Source: Cyclobacteriaceae bacterium (lineage in GTDB: Bacteria; Bacteroidota; Bacteroidia; Cytophagales; Cyclobacteriaceae). Taken from it: a DNA stretch of 47,073 bases. Numbering within the stretch: position 1 is the stretch's first letter; each line of letters begins with the position of its first letter. Both the position numbers and the translations under genes were made by a program. Of the stretch, positions 29,094-38,419 are shown piece after piece. Under the pieces are notes generated by a model. The model saw only the letters and a list, made by a program, of their open reading frames with translations. It had not been told where the DNA came from and did not search any database. The DNA is taken from positions 1 to 47,073 of the forward strand of contig JAGQYI010000008.1 in assembly GCA_020436165.1 (NCBI GenBank), read 5' to 3'.

Positions 29094-29828
29094 TTAAAAT
29101 CGTTTGCCAATATCTTTAGTTTTCACTTTTATATCATCCAAAGCAAGAAACTGCTCCCAAAAATCATTTTCAGGAACGGGAGCTACAATCTCAATGGCTT
29201 CTTTTTTTACCGGGTGTTCGAAGTATAATTTTCGAGCATGCAGGTTAATGGACTTGTCTGTATTCGGTTTATCAAAACCGTATTTTAAGTCGCCCTTAAT
29301 CGGGCAATTGATACTACCTAATTGTGCACGTATTTGGTGCGGCCTTCCGGTTTTGGGTTTTACTTCCAGTAGAAAATGATCGTTTAATTTGCCCATTACT
29401 TTAAATGAAAGTTCCGCTTTTTGTGCCTCCTTGGTTTCTTCCTTGTAGGCAGTAACCATGTTTTTCGAACCGTCTTTTTTTAACCAGTTAATAAGTGTGC
29501 CCTGTTCTTGCCGAGGTCGTTTCTTAACTATTGCCCAGTAGGTTTTTTGCACTTTGCGGTCATGAAAGATTTTGGTCATGCGCTCCAACGCTTTAGAAGT
29601 TTTAGCCATCACCACAATTCCACTAACCGGTCGGTCTATCCGATGCACAAGACCCATAAAAACATTGCCGGGTTTGTTATATTTTTCCCGGACATATTCA
29701 CGACATAACTCTACCAAAGGAGTGTCCTTTGTCTGATCGCCTTGTACCAACACACCAGCAGCCTTATTAACAATCAGCAAATGATTGTCTTCGTAAAGAA
29801 CATAAAATGGGCGCTTATCTCTTGACAT
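29094..29828 (-). CDS. RNA pseudouridine synthase, RluA family
   Basis: A 244-residue protein. The catalytic loop is GLVHRIDRPVSGIVVMAKTSKA, the H-R-x-D-R motif whose Asp attacks the uridine; the later GRPHQIRAQL and LHARKLYFEHP blocks are also RluA-type. No N-terminal S4 domain is present, as in RluA/RluC-like short members. It converts specific uridines of rRNA or tRNA to pseudouridine in the cytosol. It is the last gene of a minus-strand run starting with prfC, 1 bp after the methyltransferase stop, so it is translationally close-coupled. The exact target site cannot be told from sequence. Confidence 0.92.
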   Translation of the reverse strand: MSRDKRPFYVLYEDNHLLIVNKAAGVLVQGDQTKDTPLVELCREYVREKYNKPGNVFMGLVHRIDRPVSGIVVMAKTSKALERMTKIFHDRKVQKTYWAIVKKRPRQEQGTLINWLKKDGSKNMVTAYKEETKEAQKAELSFKVMGKLNDHFLLEVKPKTGRPHQIRAQLGSINCPIKGDLKYGFDKPNTDKSINLHARKLYFEHPVKKEAIEIVAPVPENDFWEQFLALDDIKVKTKDIGKRF

Positions 29829-29829
29829 A

Positions 29830-30441
29830 TTACTCTTCTTTCAATTTAAAAACCCCGGAATGAAACCGTAGAGTTCTTTTAAAATACTCTTCCTCTATTG
29901 CTTCAAAACCTGCTTTTTTAATCATAAGGTCTGTATTTCGATTTAAATTACAACCTTCTGAAAACACTTTCCAAACAGGATTGAACAAGTTTTGAAATGA
30001 CTTGTTAATAGGTTTGGTGGCATGAATATGCTCCATGATAATTAACCTTCCATCGGGCTTTAGCCAGCGCTTAAAATTCTGCAACGCCTTTTCCGGATCG
30101 GGGATGGTGCACAACACAAGCGTACAAACAATGGTATCAATACTTTTTTCGTTGATCACCGAATCCAGTTCAGGATCGTTTATTCCCAAGTTGTAGTAAG
30201 AGATATTTCCATTATTATCCTTTTTACGTGCTCTTCTGAGCATTGGCTCTGAAGGTTCAACTGCAATTATGGTTGCCTCTTTGGGATAAAACTTAAAGTT
30301 AACGCCAGTTCCCTCTCCTACACCAAGCACTGTTCCCTTTACATTTGATAAAAGCGCCTTCCTTTTTTTGAAAAGGCTCCTTTCAAAATCATGTAGAAGC
30401 GGGTCGTAAAACCTGGCGAAAAGTTCCTGGTATAAAGCCAT
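29830..30441 (-). CDS. Class I SAM-dependent methyltransferase, METTL7/thiol-methyltransferase-like
   Basis: A 203-residue Rossmann-fold methyltransferase. The SAM-binding motif I is VLGVGEGTGVNFKFY followed by the acidic loop IAVEPSEPML; motif IV is VCTLVLCTIPDPEKAL, and GRLIIMEH follows. This set resembles the METTL7-type small methyltransferases (UbiE-like relatives) rather than an RNA methyltransferase. The substrate is unknown. It sits 2 bp after the small secreted protein and 1 bp before the pseudouridine synthase in the prfC operon, which could hint at a translation-linked role, but the family itself more often acts on small molecules. Confidence 0.85.
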   Translation of the reverse strand: MALYQELFARFYDPLLHDFERSLFKKRKALLSNVKGTVLGVGEGTGVNFKFYPKEATIIAVEPSEPMLRRARKKDNNGNISYYNLGINDPELDSVINEKSIDTIVCTLVLCTIPDPEKALQNFKRWLKPDGRLIIMEHIHATKPINKSFQNLFNPVWKVFSEGCNLNRNTDLMIKKAGFEAIEEEYFKRTLRFHSGVFKLKEE

Positions 30442-30443
30442 TT

Positions 30444-30929
30444 TTAAAAGCTCATCTTAAGCCCAATACCATTGCCAGACAAGACAAAATTGTATTGAGG
30501 TTTTCTTTGATTAGCTGAACTAAGTAACCCCTGGTTATATTCCCGAATAGCTGATTTGGCTTTTTTGTTAAAACTTTTGCTAATAGGTATAGAAACCACT
30601 ACGAGCCCGGCACCTACGGCAGCCATAGTCCAGTTGGGGTCACCACCGGCAACAGCAGCACCCAATGGCCAACCGATCAAAAAACCGCCCACGCCACCGA
30701 TAATTTGTGAAAGAACTAAATCATTTTTAGCACTTTTCATTTGGGTATAAGCAGATTCATTTATCTTCATTTCTTCAATTGCCTGGTTCAATGTAATTGG
30801 ATTAGTTCCTTTCGTATAGGTAATTTTCCAAAAACCAGTTTTCATATGAAGCGTATCTGCTTTTTGAGCATACGAGGTAAAACCCAAAAATAAGATGGAG
30901 ATAAAAAACAATAGCTTTTTCATGTTCAT
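30444..30929 (-). CDS. Secreted or membrane protein with glycine-rich hydrophobic hairpin, unknown
   Basis: A 161-residue protein with a signal peptide (MNMKKLLFFISILFLGFTSYAQ) and, at about residues 74-112, a glycine-rich hydrophobic stretch (IIGGVGGFLIGWPLGAAVAGG ... MAAVGAGLVVVSIPI) that probably forms two short membrane helices. The N-terminal part after cleavage contains DTLHMKTGFWKITYTKG. It lies 10 bp after prfC. Similar proteins are frequent in Bacteroidota but without known function. Either Met 1 (30929) or Met 3 could start translation; the first is given. Confidence 0.7.
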   Translation of the reverse strand: MNMKKLLFFISILFLGFTSYAQKADTLHMKTGFWKITYTKGTNPITLNQAIEEMKINESAYTQMKSAKNDLVLSQIIGGVGGFLIGWPLGAAVAGGDPNWTMAAVGAGLVVVSIPISKSFNKKAKSAIREYNQGLLSSANQRKPQYNFVLSGNGIGLKMSF

Positions 30930-30939
30930 AATGTTTGGA

Positions 30940-32517
30940 TTAGTATTCGGATATAAAATGGAAATTTACTTCAGGAAAGTTTTGTTCTACCATTTGTAGC
31001 CAGGATTTTGTTTCAGCCATAAAGACCAGTTTGCCATCTTTGTCTTTAGCAATATGGCGTTGTTTGTCAGCAACAAACTCTTTTAGTTTTTTTGGCTCCT
31101 TACTATCTATCCAGCAAGCTTTGTACAAATTTACGGGAGCAAAACGGCAGGTAGCTCCGTATTCGTGTTGTAAACGATACTGAATAACCTCAAACTGAAG
31201 TGCCCCTACGGTGCCCACAACACGCCTGCTTCCCAACTCATAGGTAAACAACTGCGCCACCCCTTCATCCATCAACTGTCGTAATCCTTTATCAAGCTGC
31301 TTGCTTTTCATGGCATCCATGTTGATCACCTCTTTGAATATTTCAGGCGAAAAGCTTGGTATACCTTTGTAAGGGCTTTTTTCACCTTCGGTGAGTGTAT
31401 CCCCTATTTTTAAGTTCCCCGTGTCATACAAGCCAATGATATCTCCTGGGTAAGCCTGATCAATAACCTCTTTGTCCTGAGCCATAAAGGCGGTAACGTT
31501 AGAGAACCTAAAGGCTTTGTCCAAACGAACATGGTGGTAGTTTTTGTTACGCTCAAACTCACCTGAACAAACCCGTAAGAACGCTATCCTATTTCGGTGC
31601 TTGGGGTCCATGTTGGCATGGATTTTAAATATAAATCCGGACATCTTGCTTTCATTGGGTTCTATAACCCGTTCCTCTGTTGCACGAGGTTTAGGAATCG
31701 GGGCAATGTCGATAAAGCAATCCAGCAGTTCTCTTACACCAAAATTGTTTACAGCACTACCCAAAAATACAGGTGCAACGCGCCCAGCTAAATATTCACT
31801 TGTATCAAATTCAGGGTAAACACCTTCAATCAATTCAACATCTTCACGAATTTGATTTGCATCATTGCTCCCAATTTTTTCATCTAAAACAGGATCTGAA
31901 AGATCATCAATGCTGACACCTTCGGAAAGCATTCTCTTGCTTGGCTCAAACAAATGAAGTGCCTTTTCGTACAAGCTGTACACTCCTTTAAAACGTTTGC
32001 CCATACCAATTGGCCAGCTCAAAGGGCGAACTTTTATGTCTAGCTTTTCTTCAATTTCATCTAATAGTTCAAAAGGGTCGCGGCCTTCGCGGTCGAGTTT
32101 GTTTATAAATACAATAACTGGGGTATCGCGCATACGACACACTTCCATGAGCTTCTCGGTTTGTATCTCAACACCTTTCACACAGTCGATAACCATAATT
32201 ACGCTATCAACAGCGGTTAGCGTTCGGTAGGTGTCTTCGGCAAAATCCTGGTGACCGGGTGTATCGAGAAGATTAATTTTTATGTCGCGGTAATTAAATC
32301 CCATTACCGAAGTAGCCACAGAAATACCCCTTTGCTTCTCAATTTCCATGAAATCGGACTTGGCATGGTCCGTAATCTTATTGGATTTTACAGCACCTGC
32401 TTTTTGAATAGCTCCACCAAAAAGTAATAATTTCTCTGTCAGGGTAGTTTTACCAGCATCAGGGTGAGAAATAATTCCAAACGTTCTCCTCTTACTTATC
32501 TCTTCTACTAAACTCAT
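30940..32517 (-). CDS. prfC: Peptide chain release factor 3
   Basis: A 525-residue translational GTPase. G1 is [12 protein letters not shown], switch II/G3 is [17 protein letters not shown]4 is NKLDRE, and the C-terminal domains include the RF3-specific [22 protein letters not shown]. It removes RF1 or RF2 from the ribosome after peptide release. Length is normal. It is the first gene of a tight minus-strand operon (gaps of 10, 2 and 1 bp). A TAGCTTTG box lies 18 nt before the ATG, in the short region shared with the divergent LuxR-type gene. Confidence 0.96.
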   Translation of the reverse strand: MSLVEEISKRRTFGIISHPDAGKTTLTEKLLLFGGAIQKAGAVKSNKITDHAKSDFMEIEKQRGISVATSVMGFNYRDIKINLLDTPGHQDFAEDTYRTLTAVDSVIMVIDCVKGVEIQTEKLMEVCRMRDTPVIVFINKLDREGRDPFELLDEIEEKLDIKVRPLSWPIGMGKRFKGVYSLYEKALHLFEPSKRMLSEGVSIDDLSDPVLDEKIGSNDANQIREDVELIEGVYPEFDTSEYLAGRVAPVFLGSAVNNFGVRELLDCFIDIAPIPKPRATEERVIEPNESKMSGFIFKIHANMDPKHRNRIAFLRVCSGEFERNKNYHHVRLDKAFRFSNVTAFMAQDKEVIDQAYPGDIIGLYDTGNLKIGDTLTEGEKSPYKGIPSFSPEIFKEVINMDAMKSKQLDKGLRQLMDEGVAQLFTYELGSRRVVGTVGALQFEVIQYRLQHEYGATCRFAPVNLYKACWIDSKEPKKLKEFVADKQRHIAKDKDGKLVFMAETKSWLQMVEQNFPEVNFHFISEY

Positions 32518-32535
32518 TTACTCATTTTAAAAGTG

Positions 32536-32543
32536 CAAAGCTA
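32536..32543 (-). promoter_or_regulatory. -7 box TAGCTTTG of the prfC operon
   Basis: The forward strand reads CAAAGCTA. An exact TAnnTTTG on the gene strand 18 nt from the start codon; no clear -33 element at the right distance. Confidence 0.4.
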
Positions 32544-32652
32544 AATTTTATAATTGACTCTGAAGGGATAAAACATTATCTAGTAGCCTATAAAGTATTT
32601 CATAAACCTGAAATTTTTTATATTACAAGTTTTTAGTTGACTTAACAGTTTT

Positions 32653-34128
32653 ATGCGTGTTTTAAAAGGTGTCATTTTCACTTGCCTACTATTCTCCTTC
32701 GGGTTGGTACGATCTCAAAATATGCTGGATAGCCTTAACAGGGAACTATTGCAAGCCAATGGTAAGCCTGAAAGGGAAGTGAGCATCTATTGTAAAATAT
32801 CGCGTGAAATTGCAGAATCGAACCCTGACTCTGCCTTGGCAATTGCTGGTAAGGCGTTGGCAATAACCAACAGCCTAAAAAATGATTCCCTCTTTGCACA
32901 CGTGCTTATAGCCCAGGCAACAGCCTATAGTTTTAAAGCAGATTACGATAGGTCAACCCAATTGGAATTAGAGGCACTTAGAATTGGTGAAACAACGCAT
33001 GATACAACCATTGTTTTGGATGCATGCAATAACTTGGGCATCGATTTTATGTATGTAGAAGACTACGAAAAGAGCTTTGACTATTTTAATAGATACAAGT
33101 CACTTGCTGCTTTATCGGGCGATAGTGTAAGGTTGGGTCATGGGTTGAACAATTTGGGGATGGTGGAATACTACAGGGGGAATAGCCAAAATGAACTTTT
33201 GCTATATAAGCAGGCACAAACCATTTTTAAACAAATTGGTGAACAAGAGGGGCTTGGCAATACATTGTTGAATATTGGAACAGTTTATACGGAAAATGGA
33301 TCCTACGATTTAGCTGAGGGATACTATACCCAGGCGCTCGAAATTTTTAAAAAGTTAAAATACACTTCAGGTTATTGTAACGTTTTGCAAAGCCTGGCAG
33401 AGAACTACCTTGATCAGGGTAATCTTAAGCAGGCTGAAAAAGTAGCATTGCAGGCTCTTAAAATTCTTCAGGATAATAATTTGCAGTTGGATGTGGCCTA
33501 CACATATGAGTTATTGAAAAATATTTACCAGGAAATGGGTAGCTACCGATTGGCATTTGAATATATGGAGAAATACCATGAGTTGGATAGTGAGATATTC
33601 AATAAGGAGAAGTCACGACAGATCAACGAATTAAATATTAAGTACGAAACAGCTGAGAAGGAAGCAGCAATTGAACGATTGGAGCTAGATAACAAACTTC
33701 AGCAGCTTGAAATAAGTAAGTCGAGAACAATGCTGATTGCTATAAGTGTAATTGCAGCTTTGGTGCTTATTTCAGGTGTTTTATTAATGGCTATGCGTAA
33801 TAAACGTAACGAAGCAGAGCGCATAGCACAGGAACACGAGCTTGATGCATTAAAACAAAGAATACTAGAAATACAGCAACAATTACCATCAGATCAGATA
33901 TCGGTAGATTTGGAAGAGTTGAACGAGAAATTGTTTACTCCTCTTAGTGAGCGAGAGTTTGAAATACTGAAGCATAGTCTGGAAGGCAAATCAAACCGTG
34001 AGGTAGCTGATGCAGTTTTTGTTTCCATAAATACGGTTAAATTTCATCTCAAAAACATCTATCAAAAACTGGGTGTTAGCAATAAGAAAGAAATACTTCA
34101 ATACGTGGCCAATTCAGGAAACGAGTAA
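32653..34128 (+). CDS. Membrane-tethered TPR-LuxR transcription regulator
   Basis: A 491-residue protein. A signal sequence (residues about 1-21) is followed by six or more tetratricopeptide repeats in the periplasm (for example NLGIDFMYVEDYEKSFDYFNRY, LLNIGTVYTENGSYDLAEGYY), a coiled-coil stretch, one transmembrane helix (about 363-383, LIAISVIAALVLISGVLLM), a second coiled coil, and a C-terminal LuxR-type HTH (PLSEREFEILKHSLEGKSNREVADAVFVSINTVKFHLKNIYQKL). Such proteins bind DNA while held in the inner membrane and respond to an envelope signal. The downstream intergenic region with its palindrome is a natural place for autoregulation or control of the surface-protein gene. Confidence 0.9.
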   Translation: MRVLKGVIFTCLLFSFGLVRSQNMLDSLNRELLQANGKPEREVSIYCKISREIAESNPDSALAIAGKALAITNSLKNDSLFAHVLIAQATAYSFKADYDRSTQLELEALRIGETTHDTTIVLDACNNLGIDFMYVEDYEKSFDYFNRYKSLAALSGDSVRLGHGLNNLGMVEYYRGNSQNELLLYKQAQTIFKQIGEQEGLGNTLLNIGTVYTENGSYDLAEGYYTQALEIFKKLKYTSGYCNVLQSLAENYLDQGNLKQAEKVALQALKILQDNNLQLDVAYTYELLKNIYQEMGSYRLAFEYMEKYHELDSEIFNKEKSRQINELNIKYETAEKEAAIERLELDNKLQQLEISKSRTMLIAISVIAALVLISGVLLMAMRNKRNEAERIAQEHELDALKQRILEIQQQLPSDQISVDLEELNEKLFTPLSEREFEILKHSLEGKSNREVADAVFVSINTVKFHLKNIYQKLGVSNKKEILQYVANSGNE

Positions 34129-34183
34129 ATCTCTCTTAATTTTTAAGAATTCAAATCGTTTAAAATCAGTTAGTTAAAAAAAA

Positions 34184-34213
34184 CTACCCACCCGGGTAGG
34201 TATAAAACTACCC
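34184..34213. promoter_or_regulatory. Palindromic repeat cluster, candidate operator
   Basis: CTACCC at 34184-34189, ACCC, then GGGTAG at 34194-34199, with a second CTACCC at 34208-34213. The core ACCCGGGT (34190-34197) is itself a perfect palindrome. GC-rich in an otherwise AT-rich spacer, between a LuxR-type regulator and the surface protein. On the minus strand the stem is followed by eight T, so a terminator on that strand is an alternative. Confidence 0.4.
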
Positions 34214-34277
34214 TAAAGGTATAGGCAAACAGTTTGTGTGTTTTTGGAAGTTCGTGGCATTAAACAAAACAAATGCT

Positions 34278-37200
34278 ATGAAAAAATTTACACACACAAC
34301 AATTACCATGGTATGCCTTTTTCTGGGAATAGGACTGGCGCATGCGCAAAACGAGTTTATTACAACGTGGCAAACAACCACAACAAGCGAAAGCATAACC
34401 ATACCCACAAACGGACCCGGTTATGACTACACAGTAGATTGGGGCGATGGCACTATTGAAAATAATTTTACAGGAGATGCCTCGCACATCTATACTTCTG
34501 GTGGCACCTACACGGTTAAAATTTCGGGAGACTTCCCACAAATTTTTTTTAACAATGTAGGAGACAAAGACAAAATACTGACCATCGAGCAATGGGGCAA
34601 TATTGCCTGGACAAGTATGTTTCGGTCTTTCTTTGGTTGCTCAAATCTTAATGTTAATGCCACAGATGCTCCTGATTTATCAGGTGTTAATAATCTCTCG
34701 TATATGTTTCAGGGTGCAAGCTCGTTAACTGCCGATTTAAATAATTGGGATGTAAGCACTATTACGCAAATGAATCAAACATTTGCTGGTGCAATAAATT
34801 TTAATGGGGATATTACTTCATGGGATGTAAGCAATGTTGTTGATATGGTCGGTATGTTCTTTCAAACCCCATTTAATCAGCCTATTGGCAATTGGAATGT
34901 GGGTAATGTTACAACCATGCTATCTATGTTTAAAGAGGCGAGTTTTAACAAAGACATATCGAACTGGGACGTATCCAGTGTAACCAAATTCGATCAAATG
35001 TTCGGTCAGAATGTTGATTTTAACCAGCCAATTGATGGTTGGGATGTAAGCAGTGCTACTACAATGTCACAAATGTTTCGGGGTGCATCTTCTTTCAACC
35101 AGCCTTTAAATAGCTGGAATGTAGCTAATGTGAATAATATGTATGAAATGTTTTATCTGGCTTCTTCATTTAACCAACCTATTAACAATTGGAATGTTGG
35201 CCAGGTAACTACTATGAAGGGTATGTTCTATATAGCTACTTCTTTTGATCAAGACCTTTCAGGCTGGGACATAACTTCAGTGACTAATATGCAAGACATA
35301 TTTACAAGTAGTAATCTTTCCAACTCAAATTATGATAAGCTGTTGCAAGTTTGGGCTGTACAATCTGTACAAAGTGGTGTAACATTTGGAGCTATGGGAA
35401 TTGAATATTGCCTGGGAGCAACTGCAAGAAATACCTTAGTGACAACCTATGGTTGGGTAATTACCGATGGAGGTGAGTACTGTGTTGTTAATATTCCAGA
35501 TGCAAACTTTAAGGCCGCTTTATTGGCAAATACCTCGATAAACACAACTGACGATGGTGAAATAACCTTTCAGGAAGCTAGCGCATATAGTGGGTCCCTT
35601 GATATAAGTAATCTTTCAATTGCTGACCTAACAGGAATTGAGGCTTTTATAGAACTTACAAGCTTAACAGCAAATGATAACAGCCTTACATCACTTGATC
35701 TCACCAGCAACACTAAATTGACGAGTATACAGGCTTATAATAACAATCTAACTTCAGTTGATCTAACCGGATTAAATCTTCTGTATTCAATAAACTTTAC
35801 AAACAGCGATTTAACAACCATTGATTTAACTGATCAGACTGCTTTAACAACACTTTATCTTATCGGAAACCCACTAACTTCAATTGACCTATCTAATAAC
35901 ACATCAATAAACTTATTGGGGATACAAAATTGTGGTCTTGACGCGCTTGATCTAACTGGTTTAACAAGCCTACAATCACTTTATGCCCAAGACAACAATC
36001 TAACAGGGTTAGATCTAAGCGACAATAGTTCGCTAAAAACACTTTTTTTGGGTAACAACAGTTTGTCAAGTCTGGATTTAAGTAACAATACATTAATTAC
36101 AGATTTACGATTAATGAACAATGCATTGGTATCACTTGATCTTACAAGCAATACAGCCCTTGAGAAAATTTTTGCAAATGATAACTTACTTGAAACGCTG
36201 AATGTTGCTAATGGCAACAATGGAGTGGTAACCACATTTGATGCTTCAGGTAATTTCAATTTAACCTGCATTACAGTTGACGATGTTGCTTATGCGCAAA
36301 CTAATTGGACAGATATTGATGCTGGCGCTAATTTTAGTACTGATTGCAGCAATGTAGAAAACGATATAACAGCGTTTAGCTTTGCAGAACAATCAAGCGC
36401 TGCTAGTATTGATGCCCTTACACATTCAATTGATGTTGAAGTAACATTTGGAACCGATTTAAGCAGTCTTGTCCCAACATTTGTAGTATCCTCTGGAGCA
36501 ACTGCAGATCCTGCTTCAGGTGTCGCACAGGATTTCAGAAGTGCATTTACCTATACTATAACTGCTGAAAACCCAACAGCCATTCAGGAATGGACTGTAA
36601 ATTTAACTGAAGAAAATGTCGCTCCAACTGATATTAGTATCGACAACTCTAGCCTGGATGAAAACAACACCATTAATGCAGTAGTTGGTGAATTGTCGAC
36701 CACCGATGGAAATGGAAGCGACACACATACCTATGCACTTGTTGCCGGAACAGGTGATACGGATAATGCATCATTTGATATTTCTGGTAGCTCGTTATTA
36801 GCACTTGAATCATTTGATTTTGAGACGAAAAGCAGTTATTCGGTGCGCATCCAAACAAATGATGGTAATGGAGGCGTGTTTGAGAAAGCGCTTTCTATTT
36901 CAGTAAATGATGTATCTGGGGTTGCTCAGACAATTACGTTTGATCCTATTGAAGATGTTACTGTAGAATCAACAGGTTTTGAATTAAGTGCTAGCTCTTC
37001 TTCTGGTTTGGCTGTTACCTTCATGAGTTCAGATGAATCAGTAGCCACAGTTTCAGGAACAACTGTAACAATTGTTGGAGCAGGAAGTACAACGATCATC
37101 GCCTCACAGGCAGGTGATGGCGATTATGCAGCTGCGGCTAGTATGGAACGAATTTTAACCGTGCATAAGCTATCTCAAATCATTACATTCGAACCCATTG

Positions 37201-37667
37201 ATGACCAGCTACTCGAGGAAGGTACTCTAACGTTAACAGCATCTGCTTCCTCCGGATTGGATGTAACCTACTCAGTAATTGATGGTCCGGCTACAGCAAG
37301 CGGTAATATAATAACATTTACTGGTCAAGGAGAAGTAATGGTTAAAGCATCTCAAAGTGGTAATGATACTTATGCTGCGGCTGAGCCGGTTGAACAAACA
37401 TTTGATATACTAACGGTGACTGGCATAAATGATAATTTAGGTGAAGAAATTGTTCGTATTTACCCTAACCCGGTAGCCAATATGCTTTTTGTTGAAAAAA
37501 ACGAAGGTTTTCAAGAAATACAGGTAATCAACATGAGTGGAAGTTTGGTTTTACGCAGTGAATCTAACTCAACAGAGTTAGATGTTAGCCAGCTAAAACA
37601 AGGTAATTATATCGTTAGAGTTATTACCCCAACAGGAATTATTACAAACCAAATCATCAAAAAGTAA
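34278..37667 (+). CDS. BspA-like multidomain surface protein with T9SS sorting domain
   Basis: A 1129-residue protein from ATG 34278, secreted by its signal peptide (cut near AHAQ). A PKD-like segment (VDWGDGTIENN, about 50-85) precedes eight DUF285/BspA repeats of about 24-25 residues (about 140-340; pattern MF-x-x-x-x-x-FNQPI-x-x-WDVSSVTTM). A leucine-rich repeat section follows (about 430-670; LTSLDLTSNTKLTSI), then a cadherin-like domain (about 780-878), two Ig-like/Big-type domains (about 880-1040) and a C-terminal Por sorting domain (about 1050-1129; VRIYPNPV...YIVRVITPTGIITNQIIKK). It should be exported through the type IX system and attached to the cell surface or released. The role is probably adhesion; no enzyme domain is visible. 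Confidence 0.9.
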   Translation: MKKFTHTTITMVCLFLGIGLAHAQNEFITTWQTTTTSESITIPTNGPGYDYTVDWGDGTIENNFTGDASHIYTSGGTYTVKISGDFPQIFFNNVGDKDKILTIEQWGNIAWTSMFRSFFGCSNLNVNATDAPDLSGVNNLSYMFQGASSLTADLNNWDVSTITQMNQTFAGAINFNGDITSWDVSNVVDMVGMFFQTPFNQPIGNWNVGNVTTMLSMFKEASFNKDISNWDVSSVTKFDQMFGQNVDFNQPIDGWDVSSATTMSQMFRGASSFNQPLNSWNVANVNNMYEMFYLASSFNQPINNWNVGQVTTMKGMFYIATSFDQDLSGWDITSVTNMQDIFTSSNLSNSNYDKLLQVWAVQSVQSGVTFGAMGIEYCLGATARNTLVTTYGWVITDGGEYCVVNIPDANFKAALLANTSINTTDDGEITFQEASAYSGSLDISNLSIADLTGIEAFIELTSLTANDNSLTSLDLTSNTKLTSIQAYNNNLTSVDLTGLNLLYSINFTNSDLTTIDLTDQTALTTLYLIGNPLTSIDLSNNTSINLLGIQNCGLDALDLTGLTSLQSLYAQDNNLTGLDLSDNSSLKTLFLGNNSLSSLDLSNNTLITDLRLMNNALVSLDLTSNTALEKIFANDNLLETLNVANGNNGVVTTFDASGNFNLTCITVDDVAYAQTNWTDIDAGANFSTDCSNVENDITAFSFAEQSSAASIDALTHSIDVEVTFGTDLSSLVPTFVVSSGATADPASGVAQDFRSAFTYTITAENPTAIQEWTVNLTEENVAPTDISIDNSSLDENNTINAVVGELSTTDGNGSDTHTYALVAGTGDTDNASFDISGSSLLALESFDFETKSSYSVRIQTNDGNGGVFEKALSISVNDVSGVAQTITFDPIEDVTVESTGFELSASSSSGLAVTFMSSDESVATVSGTTVTIVGAGSTTIIASQAGDGDYAAAASMERILTVHKLSQIITFEPIDDQLLEEGTLTLTASASSGLDVTYSVIDGPATASGNIITFTGQGEVMVKASQSGNDTYAAAEPVEQTFDILTVTGINDNLGEEIVRIYPNPVANMLFVEKNEGFQEIQVINMSGSLVLRSESNSTELDVSQLKQGNYIVRVITPTGIITNQIIKK

Positions 37668-37734
37668 ATTAACCACTTATTGGCAGATTAGTTATGTTCA
37701 TAACTGTTTGTACAAGAGTATAAACCCTCGAATT

Positions 37735-38181
37735 ATGAAAAACATTAAAGATATATTTTCGATTGTACTAATTATTTCCTTTGTAACATACAGCAGTTGC
37801 AAAAAGAAAGGGACTGACCCTCAACCGGACCCACTTGCGGATCGGCTGGAAGAACTCATAAATAATGGAAGTTCATGGGAAGTTTCAGAAGTTACCAAAG
37901 ATGGCTATGATGTAACTGACCAGTTTAATGGATTTACATTAACTATTGGAGAATTTACTTACACAACAACAAACGCATTAGAATCTGCATGGTCTTCATC
38001 TGGCACATGGTCGTTTTTAAACAACGATGCTTCCACCATTTTAAGAGATGATGACACCATAATAGATGTAGGAATAAGTGGTGGGCAGCTTACCCTTACG
38101 TTCTCTGTAGATGATTTATCTTCTGGGGGACGCCTCAGAGGCATTAATGGTGACTACCAGTTTGTTATGTTAAGCCAATAA
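37735..38181 (+). CDS. Lipoprotein, unknown function
   Basis: A 148-residue protein from ATG 37735; an upstream in-frame ATG at 37708 would extend it by nine residues. The signal peptide ends in VTYSSCKKK, a plausible lipobox followed by a basic and Pro-rich linker (KGTDPQPDP). The mature part is beta-rich, with SSWEVSEVTKDG and GTWSFLNNDASTI, resembling lipocalin-like lipoproteins of Bacteroidota. It starts 67 bp after the surface protein and ends before a strong terminator, so it is probably co-transcribed with it. Function is unknown. Confidence 0.72.
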   Translation: MKNIKDIFSIVLIISFVTYSSCKKKGTDPQPDPLADRLEELINNGSSWEVSEVTKDGYDVTDQFNGFTLTIGEFTYTTTNALESAWSSSGTWSFLNNDASTILRDDDTIIDVGISGGQLTLTFSVDDLSSGGRLRGINGDYQFVMLSQ

Positions 38182-38242
38182 AGAAACATTAACCTATAGT
38201 TTATGTGTGTGTAAGCATAGCAGGTAGTGTTAATGATAAATG

Positions 38243-38266
38243 AAGCAGCCGAGAGGCTGCTTTTTT
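38243..38266 (+). terminator. Rho-independent terminator
   Basis: AGCAGCC, GAGA loop, GGCTGCT, then TTTTTT. A perfect 7-bp stem that ends the surface protein/lipoprotein transcript. Confidence 0.9.
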
Positions 38267-38312
38267 ATTTACTGTCTTCAAGACACAATTGAAACCAAAC
38301 TTTTAAAAATGT

Positions 38313-38337
38313 ATGACAATATCTGTCATTGTGTCAT
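38313..38337. promoter_or_regulatory. TGTCAT dyad upstream of dnaK, candidate stress operator
   Basis: ATGACA at 38313-38318 and TGTCAT at 38324-38329 form an inverted repeat with a 5-nt spacer; a third copy, TGTCAT, follows at 38332-38337 as a direct repeat 8 nt on. It is not the CIRCE/HrcA site. About 80 nt before the dnaK ATG. Confidence 0.4.
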
Positions 38338-38419
38338 CCGATTTATAACTATGTAGGGGTTGGCATAACCATTGATGATAGGAGAACAGCGATTGAAATT
38401 AGATATTAAAAGATAAACT

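Noticed and set aside
34695-35290. Tandem DNA repeat or CRISPR-like array in the surface protein gene
   Set aside because: The repeats are at protein level (DUF285); the DNA copies are diverged and there are no spacers.
38281-38419. CIRCE/HrcA operator at dnaK
   Set aside because: The TTAGCACTC-N9-GAGTGCTAA pattern is absent; the dyad present is different.
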